From Pagrus major (taxonomy: Eukaryota > Chordata > Actinopteri > Spariformes > Sparidae), in NCBI RefSeq assembly GCF_040436345.1, contig NC_133216.1:13782110-13846109 (forward strand): a DNA stretch of 64,000 bases. Direction: 5' to 3'. The notes under the pieces were generated by a model. It worked only from the letters and a program-made list of their open reading frames with translations. It did not search any database and was not told where the DNA came from. Positions 32,101-44,100 of this stretch are shown in pieces (position 1 is the first letter of the stretch; each line of letters begins with the position of its first letter). A program made the position numbers and the translations under genes.

Positions 32101-35100
32101 GATGTGTGGAGCTGTTTGAGTTTCTCCTTTACTGTTCTCCTCTAAGCTCCTCTGTGTCTTCTGCCCCTCCCCCCTCTGAGCCAGGAAGGAGATGACTACG
32201 AAGTCATCCCCAACAGCAAGTTCTATGTTTCCAGGACTGCCAACAAAGACAATTCCTCAGCCTACCATATCAGTGGCAAGAAAGCCACATTCAAAGAAGT
32301 GGGGGCTCTGCTCCGAAGCCATGGTATTGACCTAGACCACAACAGATTTCTGATCTTACAGGTAATTTTGAATTTTTTATTTGATTTCCTCTTCCACTTT
32401 TAACTCTGCTTTTTTTATCCTTGCTGTGACCATCCCATTCTGTCAAGAGATTTCCTGCTCTTCATTCTCTGCCCATTCCCCAGTCCTCTTTGAGTAAAAT
32501 GTTACATGGTTACCTTAAAGCCATGCCTGTCTGTGGGAATAACCTGTTGCACTGGAATTGGAAAGGAGAGGATGTGTCCTCTGCCAGCCCCTTAGACTGC
32601 TATAGCAGCGCATCATGGTTTGAAACAATGTGGAAAAGGTGCGAACCATTTTTTGCTGCTTTAGAATTTTAAGGAAAAAATGCAGTTTTACCCATACATG
32701 GACTTGGATGTGAGTGGCTGTTGAACAACTAACTCAGATTTTGTAGAGGGGGGGAAATCTTTGAAGGGGTTGACCCACCAGTGGGGACAGGTTGGACCTC
32801 CCTTCCCCTCCTTTTCCCATGTACCTGCCACGCTTTAGCAGCACGTAAATATTGGCGTGTGAGAAATGACCCCAACCCCAATATTAGCAGTGCTGCTTCA
32901 GTGTGACCGGATCAAACACCCTTCATATTACCATGGCTTTAATATTGGTTCAACATTTTTTATTATTATATATTTTTTTAACCTCGATTGTGAATGTAAT
33001 GCATTCCTGTGTTGTTGTTTTTTCAAATTATTTTTCTTGTCAGGTTTTTTATGCAATTTTTTTTATTTAGCTTTATGTTGCTCTGAGTTTGCTCACTAGT
33101 TACACTCCTACTACTTCAGATTGTATTACATGTGTGACTGACCTATTATTACTGATTAACCCAAGGCTTGTAGGGTGATATCTTAAGTCAGAGTAGCACA
33201 AAATGGCTGATTAAATCTTTGTTGTTCAAATTTTTACAATATATTTAATTTAATTATTTTTGCAGTATGTGGTAGTTTCAGGTGAACAGTTGGTTTTACC
33301 CTCCACTGTGGTTTTGTGGTTAGCTGGTTGATTACATGTGTCCTGCTCGACTTTTGTCTGTCTGTCTGTGTGTGTGCGTGTGTGTGCGTGTGTGTGTGCG
33401 TGCGCGCATGTCCATTCTCACTCTCCCTGGATGTTAGATTTTCAGCTCTGTGTCTATGACATGGCTGCATGACTATGGGAAGAGGCTTTAGCTTGTTCTC
33501 CAAGGTCACTTTTCCAGGCCTCTGGCTAAGGGGAAGCTCTCTATTTTGTGCACTAGTCAGAGCAGAGGATGACGTGGGATCCCCCCCCCCCTTCCCCTAC
33601 TGGCTTCTCCTTTTCTTTCATACATAAAAGTAATATGTGAGCTGCCTTTATTTTCACCTACAAATAAATGAAACATAATTTGAGACGTAGTTTTTACTGT
33701 ATCTGGATTTAATTTATGTTTAACTTGTAATTAATTCTGTGGCAATATTGTTAATGTAAGCCAGTTTATCTTTAAAAAATAATTTTAAAAAAAATTGCAC
33801 ATGTTGAGACAAAAATAATTACACTGGAGCGTTGTCCCTAACTTGTCCCCAAGTAGTATACATGTACAGTATTTAGAAATTCATCTAGTGTGTAGTTACA
33901 ACAAGTCAAACCCTGCATGCTATCAAAAGTGTTTGTTTTTAAATAACTTTAAATTCAATAATTATAATTTGAACACCAGTTCTGTATTGGATAGTTATTG
34001 CTGGTGGGGTGAAAGTGTGTTATTACAACATTTATACTTCGAAGTGTTCTGAAGCATGTTTAATATGTCTGTGGTAACACTTTTGACACTACACTACAAC
34101 ACTTTTTATGTCAGATTGAATCATATCCATTATTTTTTTAAAGAATGAGTGTTTCAGTATTTTTATTTTGTGTTCTCTTTTTGTTTTGAATTGATACGTG
34201 TGTGTTTGTGGTAGTGGGGATTATTCCTAGTTTCTCTGAGTCAGAAAAGCCACTGGGTTCTCAGAGGGAACCTCTAGAAATTAATTTGTGGTACACTGTT
34301 TGTATCTGATAAGTTGTGAGTGTAGCAGACTGGCATTATTGCAAGTTTATTTACCACATATCTTTATAGTAATTGTTTGTAACATTTAAAATTTTAGTAT
34401 TACAAATTGCAGTTGATGTTTTATAAAAACTCTTTTTTTCTGTGAATGATTGCATGCATGTTTTTGTCCATGTGTTGTCTGGACTGTAAATAGGGCGAGG
34501 TGGAGCAGATTGCTATGATGAAGCCTAAAGGTCAGACAGAGCATGATGAGGGCATGCTGGAGTACCTGGAGGACATTATCGGCTCCTGCCGCCTCAAGGA
34601 ACCCATCCAAACCCTGTCCCGCCGCATTGAGCTACTCAATGAGCAGAGGGGAGAGAAGGTGACATACACTCATACACTATCTGCTCACACACTCATAAGC
34701 TAACCAACTTTCCTTCCTGTGTCCTGACTTCAGTTGATGTGCATTTATACAATAGATGTTTCTTTCCTGTCTGAATGTGTTCGGTGATCATATCTAAGAT
34801 GAACAGAAGACTTTTTATTTTTTATTATTTAATTTTTTTTTTTCTTGTATTATTATTTTATTGTACTTTGTAGGTAACAAGATACAGGACTGTTCAGAAA
34901 TAAATGAATGCTATTACAGCTTTTATCAAAATATTACATAACATGAGAATGATTGAGAGACTGTAAAAACATATCTTCTTTTAAACATGTAGCTAATGCA
35001 TATGACTTATGTCTGGGAATTTTATTGACATTTTCTCACCTGATATTAAGTAGTGCAATATGTTCACTGTCCTAGCTAAACCGAGTGAAGCTAGTGGAAA

Positions 35101-38100
35101 AGGAGAAGAACGCTTTGGAGGGAGAAAAGAACAAAGCTGTGGAGTTCCTTACTCTGGAGAATGACATCTTCAAACACAAGAGTCAGCTGTGCCAGTATTA
35201 TGTGTGAGTGCACCAGCACCATCTCTCTGCACAAGACAAAATAAACATTAATAAGGTGTGATTACATTTAGATGAAGACCACACAGGAGTGTAGAGAATG
35301 CAAAGAAAAATGCTATTTTATATTCTATTGTGAAATTTTAACAGCATAACACTTCTCGGGTATCTTTGTTTTACGTGTACATTTTTATGTTTTACCTCTC
35401 ACTGTTTTTCCTGATATCTCTTTGTCATTAGTCATGATCTGCAGAAGCGTGTGGTAGATAAAGAGCAGGAAAAGCAGAAGATCTTGGAGGACACCAAGGA
35501 GCTCACTGAGAAAAATGCAAAGATATCACAGGAGACTGAGAAAATGAACCAGGAGCTCAAAAATGTGGAGAAGTAAGACATTTTCATCTTTGTCTGGAAA
35601 AGTATAGAAGTAACGGTAGTAATTTGTGTGTCCTAGAATGTGATTGGTCCACACATTGTTGCAAAAAATATCAAGAAAAATGTTGTGAGAAAAAAAATCT
35701 ATATACTTTACATTGCTGTAGATTTCATGTCATTCAATTTTGGCTGTGGTGACCAGAGATTAAAAAAAGAAATAAAAAAAAAAAAAAAACTTCTTTGAAA
35801 ATTAAAATGAGTTGGATCTGTCAGAGTCTTACAATGAAAATCTCCCTGTGTTATATTTTACTGACTTAGCCTGTTATCATTTGTCATGTACATATTATTT
35901 TGTTTTGTTTTTTTCCCCAGATTATCATTGTTTATCTAGTATTTCAGTTGATTTGTACACGATTGACTTGTGCGTGCCCAGTAAAAATGCTGTTCCTCCA
36001 CCAGGAAACAAAATAAGCTCAACAAGTACATTGAGACCCAGAAGGAGAAGTTCACCCAGCTGGATCTGCAGGACGTTGAAGTGCGTGAGAAGATTAAACA
36101 CTCCAAGAGCAAGAACAAGAAACTGCAGAAGCAGCTGGAAAAGGACAAAGAAAAGGTGTGTTCGCCTTTAAATTGAATTGTCCTTTACTATTACACACAG
36201 TTCGATGACTACAATGACTGTTTGCAACTCTGCAGTGGTTGTGATTATTTCACTCTGACAGTATCATGGTGGGCATCCTCAGTGTTCAGAGGCACACAGG
36301 ATCCTAATCTGTCAGGAGATCGTAATTGTAGCCCCTTTTTAAAAACATTTTTTACAAAACATCTCCATTAGCAAACACTGGGGTTGCACTAAGTCATGAC
36401 AAGCTAGCACCACTGGTATGACACTCCAGTGTTACTGTGTTTATTTTGTCCCGTGGCCAAGAAAGAAACATGGGCACTAAAAATACAATTTCCGTTGCTT
36501 ATAGAAAACACAAGGGGCTGTTTGGAGGCCCAGACAAAATGACATTTGTCAAGGCTTTACAGGAACTTCCATATAAGTGATAAATGAATTGTAGAATTAA
36601 ACAAATACATTTTAATGTCTATCTGTGCCTTTGTATGTTTAGTTTGAATTCATATTTATTAGAATCACTTTTTCCTAAAAGCATCCCTTATTTCACAGGT
36701 TCATGTTTTGCAGTGATAAACACAACAGTGTACTGTTTGTGTGTTTGTTTTTTTGTTGTTCTGTTTTTGTTTTAAACTATGGTTCATTTTATGTTGTCTG
36801 CCTTTTCATTTCAATATATAACTATGACTTATTTGCCATAATGAACAAGAATTCTAAAGACAAATTTCCTAGAGACAAAACATTTCGAACATTTTTCTGT
36901 CCTTCATTTGTTTGTAAAAATTAAACATTCTTTAAGTTTAAAAGATAATATAAATTTGTATGAAAATATTACAGCTGATGTACTTAGAAAATGAGCTGGG
37001 TAGCCTGGCTGCTGGAAGAGTTATTGCTTCCACAGAAATATAACTGACATCATTCTACATGATGGCTAAAGCAACATGAAGCAATACCCACTGCAATGAA
37101 ATTGGCTTTCATACAATAAAACATTTAAATATTCCTACTGACATGTGACTGAAAAATTAAACAAGTGTGTTGAGACCTTGCTTTAATTTTTCATATTTTT
37201 TCTTACCTTGGGTAAAGAGTAATCCCTGTGTATTTTTTTCAATTAATTGACATTATCCGTTTAAATAAAATAAAACCTGTGTAGACTTGTAAATCAAATT
37301 TCATGGCAGGAAAGGCTATCTGCCCTAAACAGGCCACTAGGGGGCTGTGAAGTAACACACAAGTTGATTGTTAGTGTGTGCCTATTGATAGCCCACTCAT
37401 GCTGTGTTTCACCATTAATGATGTTCCTGTCTCTTAGGCCAATGTTTTTCTAACTTGCGGACCTATTCAAAAACATTTTCATTCTAACATACAGTTTAGA
37501 GATCTCTGGTTTTTGTGGGTATATATTCTTATCACCCTCTCTGCTCTCAAACTCTATCTGCTCCAACTACAATGGCTGTGCTCTGGAAACGTCTTGGTCA
37601 GAGGCAGACAGACCTCTGGGGAGCAGTGTTCTGCTGTGTGGTAGTCAACTATGGCCTGGCTTGTGTAACACTCCCAGCAGCCACATTCACATTTCACCCG
37701 CAGTTAACCCTACAAAACATAGACTATATACACACACACACCACTCCTTGCCTTGTTTCGGCCCTGCCAAGCAGCACTGTTGTGCCAGTCTTAACCAGGG
37801 CTTGCTCAGTTCTGAATGTGTGTTTATAGTTGATTACAGTTGTGTGTTTTGGCCAGCTTCTGAATGTGTAGCACAGTTGCTTGTAACTGACACAAAACAT
37901 ATTCAATCTATTTATTTTACACCTCTTTTCTTCTAAACTCTTCACTGATCCCTTTATCTCATCTAATTTAAGAGGCAAAGGGCTATTTCTAGTGTGGTTA
38001 GTTTAGGTGTGTATCCAAGAATTTTGTCCTCAACTTGAATCTAGACGGGTACAACCACTGTTGCTTAGAGGATTCGGACACATCTCATCTGTTTTTTGTA

Positions 38101-41100
38101 CGTTTTCCTGTCTGGCTCATCTTTCAGCTGGAGGAAGTGCGTGGTGTACCAGCCAGCAGTGAAAAGGCCATCTCTGAGGCAACAGCTCGCAAGGAGGAGC
38201 TGGAGAAGCGGAAGGTGACAGAAGAGGAAAAACTGAAAGAGGTGATGGAGAGTCTGAAGGAAGAGACCAGCGGCTTGCAACAGGATAAAGAGGTGTGTGT
38301 ATATGTCTTGGTGTGATGGTAAACATTTTTGCATTGTTGCATCTGTAAAATCGTGTCTCCTCATCTTCTAACCTTGACTCTTATCTTTTTGTCTTCTCCA
38401 GACCAAAGAGAAAGAGCTGATGGAGCTCAGTAAGGCCGTAAACGAGACCCGGTCTCGTACGGACCTGGCTCAGTCAGAGCTTGACATCTACCTTAGCCGC
38501 CACAACACAGCTTTGACTCAGCTCAACACTGCCAAGCAGACACTTCAGACTACCTCTGACACACTGCGTGAGCGCCGTGCTGCCATCAAAGACTTGGAAG
38601 TCAAAATACCCCAGAAAGAACAGGAGCTTAAGAGGGTAAAAACAACAACACTGTTTCTTGGATAGCATTTTGTTTAGGAAGCATTTCTGCACAGTGTATA
38701 GTGTAATTTATGTGAGCGTCTCGTTAAATTGCTTCTTTCTTCTCTGCAGGATGAGGAAGAGCTGGCAAAGCTGATGAAGGTGGATACTGAGACTAGGGAA
38801 GTTGTGAGGGAAATGAGGCAGAAGGTGGATGAAGCCAAGAGCTCCCTGTCCTCCAACCGCAGTCGAGGAAAAGTCCTGGATGCCCTCATGCAGCAGAAGA
38901 AGATTGGCAGAATCCCTGGCATCTTTGGAAGACTGGTAAAACGCTGTTATAACATATTATTACACAGGGTTACACAACAATAGGTTAATGTATTTTCTTT
39001 GAGTTTTCAGCATTCAGTGGCTGGAACGAGAAGCAGAAGTCTATAATAGTTTTGTTTTATAATTTACTGTTCTGCTTGTAGGGAGACCTTGGAGCCATAG
39101 ATGAGCAGTATGATGTGGCCATTTCCTCTAGCTGTGGTGCTCTTGACAACATCGTGGTGGATACCATTGACACAGCTCAGAAATGTGTAACGTTTCTTAA
39201 AGAGCAGAACATCGGAGTCGCCACCTTCATTGGTCTTGATAAGGTAAACAGTTTGGACCCTTAATCAAGAGAAGGTAATCGCTTGGAGGCTAGATTAGTT
39301 TATCATGCATGTTATACAGACGACAACTTAAAGAAATTGTACCAGTTTGTTACTTGGATTTCTGGATAAATACATATATATTTACCAAACTTTTAAACTT
39401 GTTAAGCTATTTGGTTTTCCTGTTAATAAAACAAATGGTCTCCTCATCTCGCTGCTCCTTCTCATTCCTCCTCACTCAGATGAAGGTGTGGGAGAATAAA
39501 ATGGCTCCCATTCGCACTCCAGAGGACTGCCCTCGTCTCTTTGACATGGTGCGAGTGAAAAATGAGAGTGTGCGACCAGCTTTCTACTTTGCCCTAAGGG
39601 ACACACTGGTGGCCAAGGACATGGAGCAGGCCACAAGGATGGCCTTCCAGAAAGACAGGCGCTGGAGAGTGGTCACCCTGAAGGGACAGATCATCGAGAT
39701 GGCGGGTGGGTGGCCTGATTTTTCTGTCATAGCTTTACCTGCCGTTTTTTTTTTTTTTTTTCTTCCTCTAGCTCTTATACAAATTAGAGCCCTACTAATA
39801 TATCATTTGGCTGATATTGGCCTATGACAGATGGTATTGCCGTATGTCGTCCGATATTGCTGATATGAAAGCCTTTTATTTTTTTTAGAGAGAGATTTTA
39901 AGGCAGACAAATATGCTTGAGGTAATTAATAATTATTAAATTCCCAGTGAAGCTTACTGTGTCATTTTAGACAACAGAAGTTTAATGTTAAAGTGTAAAA
40001 TATCCTGCCTCCTTACATAAGTGTTTTATAAACTCATTTGAGGAATCATTGCAAAAACGTGTATATCTGATGAGATATCGATATAAGATTATTTCACTCC
40101 CTCATATCAGTGTTTTCATTGGCTGTAAAAAAATTGAAATAGTGTTTGTCAGGCTCTAATACATATATATGGCTGTCTCAGTGAAGAAGGTGATACTACA
40201 TACATACATTTGGGTGATTTAGTTTATTTTTTTCTTCACAGGTACCATGACTGGCGGAGGAAGAGTAATGAAGGGCAGGATGGGCTCCTCTATTGGCACT
40301 GAGTTCTCCCAGGAGGAGGTGAGTACAAAATACACACGTTGGTGTTGGTGTTTATCAGATGTCTTGGAGTATAATATTGGTCTTAAATGGTATGAAATTT
40401 AGAGCGATAAATGTTTGGTGCTACCACAAGTCAACTTTCTCTCATTAGGAATTAGGAGTTAGGTTCTATGTTTCATTTAAAATAACAATTTTGTCCCTGA
40501 TAATAGCTACATTTACACAACTGAGGCTGCTCTAAAGAAAATTGAAATATGTTTTTGTTAGTTTCTTGCACTTAAATAAAATCTATTAATTACGCAACAA
40601 CAGTGATTATAAAGGACAGTGGAGCCGTGATTTTATTTATTGCATCTTAAAGTTCAATAATGTTCTCATCATTAAACATCATCTGAAGAAAAGACTAAAT
40701 CCATAACAGATATAATCCTTGATATTTTAGCAAAATGGCACACAGATGTAGCTGGTCCTTGAGGGCAGATTGACATCAGTGCCAGATCATTGCTTAATTT
40801 AATATTTATACCAAGGCACACTCACATTTAATCAGACATTTTTTATAGATGAAAGAATAAAATTGTCTGAGCACCACAAGATGCAATACAAGAACTCAAA
40901 AAGATTATTTTTTATAATTCTATCTATCATTCTATCACACTTTCATTCTTTGGATATGACACTGAACCAGACAAACCATAAGACATCATCATCAGTATCA
41001 TAAAACTGGACGCTATTCACTCTAAAAGAAGGCAGACTCTTTACTCCACGTAGGTGAAGCGAGCCTTATAAATAACCATAAGCATATCTCCTAGAAGTGA

Positions 41101-44100
41101 TTCTGAGATGCTGAATGAATATGAACCCAGCTATCAGAAAATCCCCACAGAGTGCCATTAGTGTGCAAGACATGATGATTGTCTTGTGTTTTCTGCAGCT
41201 CGATCGTATGGAGAGCAAGCTTAATGAGAAGGTGTCGAAGCTGCAGGGCTGCCAGGAGAGAAGACTGCAGCTCGAGGAGAACGTCCAGCGCCTGCAGCCG
41301 CAGCTCCGAGACATGAAGAACACCCTGGAGAAATACGCCAAAAGCATGACGGTACAACAGATACACCTCTTCCTTTTCATTCACTGTGTTTCTGTCTCAC
41401 TCATTTGGGTGTATTCGTGATCTGAATAACAACCAGCCTGTGTGACTGGGTGTTTTTCTTCTTTCCTTCCTTCCTTCAGAGTCTAGCTGACCAGGAGACT
41501 CACCTGAGACCTCAGATCAAGGAACTTGAGGCTAATGTGCTGGCTGCTGCCCCAGACAAGGCCAAACAGAAACAGATGGAGAAGAGCCTGGAGGCCTTCA
41601 AGAAAGGTAAACTGTGAAGAGAAGTTAATGTTCGATCTCATGTTCATATCTAGTCATATGTAGTTAGTCTGAGTGTCTAACATGAATATTATCATTAAGT
41701 CTTAATCCTCTTCTCCCGGTTCTGTCCCCCTCTCAGACTATGAGGCAGCATCCAGTAAGGCCGGGAAGGTGGAGAATGAGGTGAAAAGGCTCCACAACCT
41801 GATTGTAGACATCAACAGCCACAAGCTGAAGGCTCAGCAGGACAAGCTTGACAAGGTCAACAAGGAGTTGGATGACTGCTCCTCCACCATAACCAAGGCT
41901 CAAGTGGCCATAAAGACAGCTGACCGGTGAGGAAATTATGCACGTTTACGTCCTGCAATTACATGTGTTCACTGAACCTTTTTTAATCCTCTCTTCAGAG
42001 TGTTTAATTGTTATTGAAAGCGATGTGTTGCTGTGATATCCCAGACTGTCCATGCAATTATTTAGTTGCAAAGACATCTTTCCTGTCTGTCACTAGGGGG
42101 AGACACCCTGTACAATGTCCTGGGTGTCCTCTCTTCTTCCCATTGTTGTCAGTGGTTTGTTTGACTTCTTTGACAGCAACTTAAACAGGCATTTATTCAT
42201 AATTATCTGTAGCTGGAACATTAAGATTGATCATTTGGGCAAGACAGCCTGGCAGTCTGCTGCAGCAAAACGACACCGGTGGCTCAATGTGACAGGGTTT
42301 ATTCATCTGGAGGAGCTGTCAGGCCAATTAAGAACACAGTGGAGCTTATAAAGTGAGACACACTGAGGCAGCCTGTGTGAAAGTTCTTCTTCTTTGAGGT
42401 CAAATACACCCTTGTTCCAGCTTCTAATGTCTAACCATGTTTACACTAAACACTGCACTTTATCTATCCACACTAAAGCCAGAATTTTTCCACGTTCAGG
42501 TATTACTGTGTATGTAACAGTTTAAGATGCATTTCAATGGCTCCAATTCTTTTGATTGCTAATTTCTGTGTATATAAATAGTCATACAAGTGTTGCCACC
42601 TGCTTTTCTGTTTATGACAGTGTGCTGTATTAATTTGACTAAGGGTCTCAGTGCAGCAGTCCAGGGGTTTCTGTTAGCCTTTTTTAGCAAGTAATATTTA
42701 TGAACTGCATCAAATCAATACTTCACCCTCGCACAGTTGCCTGACAACAAAAACAAAACAAAACGACAACAGAAAAATGTCAGTTAGAACACCTGGAATG
42801 TGCATCTAGCAGTATCGAAACGTAGTGTTAGTGTTTATAAAGGTCAGACGATTAGACAAAGTCGGTTTATCATTCTCAGAAGTGCTGTGTCTAACGTATG
42901 TCCTATCAAAACCATTCCTTACAAGAAAATGACTGTAACACACATTTTTGTAAAACTTTTTTTTTCATACAATGGAAAACTTCTAGACAACAAACGTTTG
43001 CAATTTATTTGTTTGAACACTAAGCTGCATTTTTTAGTTGTACATCTCAAATATGTTTCTGTTGTAATCAATCCAGCTGGGTTGAAAACCTGAAGTTCAT
43101 GTGATAACTTCATTTTTTTTTCCCCTTCTTTTTTATTTTAGTGTTTATGCATGTAATTACAGTGTTTGTGTGTTGGGGTCTGAGTGCTGCCAAAACATTT
43201 GTGTCCTACACTCAATACAGTACCTGAACACATCATGTATATACACACAGCGTCGGCGTGGGTCAGCCGTCAGATCGTGATGTTAAAAGTCACTGAACTG
43301 AGATTCTTGAACCCTGTAGACAAGACGGTTACTCTTCAGCAGTCATCCAATAACAGTTTTGTTTTGCAAGACTCAACCTGAATTTATCAGTAGTTTTTTG
43401 ACTCACTCTCACACACACTAACCACGGACACTCTGACGGAGGCTCATAATATCAGTGTCTTCTGCTGTCCGTGTCCCCTCTGCAGCAACCTGAAGAAGTG
43501 TGAGGAGAGTGTGAACCGTGTGCAGGCCGAGCTGGAGGAGAATGAGAAGTCGATGGCTGAGCTCACAGAACAACTGAAGAAACTGGAAGATGAGGCCGGA
43601 GAGATCATGAAGGCCTGTCAGGAGGCTGAGGTTGGCACTCTTGCTGCACTTTATGTTTGAGGCTTGTTTCTTTTTGTTTTCAATTTATATCAATATATCC
43701 AGGCAATTTATTTTAAACCTGATTTTCTTGCAACATTGATAGCTAGGTTCATGCATCTTTTAATTTTAAAATAAAGGAATGCAATTAAGAGTTTTTATCC
43801 CTTTTAATCAAAATGAAGACTAATAAATTCCTCCTTGAACTCATATTTACATTTCAAGTATTTCAAAGGTGTCACTTTCTTTTAATCACCTAGAGTATGC
43901 AAGTTATTTCTATATATTAGTATGGGTCTGGCAATAATTGATCATCCTGGACCACCAAGAGCTTTAGTGAAAGTGTTATGTAAAATTAAAACAATGTTAC
44001 TTATCACTTGTTTTTTTTTTTTTTTTTTTTACTGTAACTGTAAAATCACCAGTCTAAATGATTTTCAGGTAGACACTGAATTAAGTCGTACCACTGTTAT

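Noticed and set aside
37515-37978. About 100-codon frames in SMC4 intron 8
   Set aside because: No homology, no splice fit to SMC4, and overlapping frames are open on both strands.
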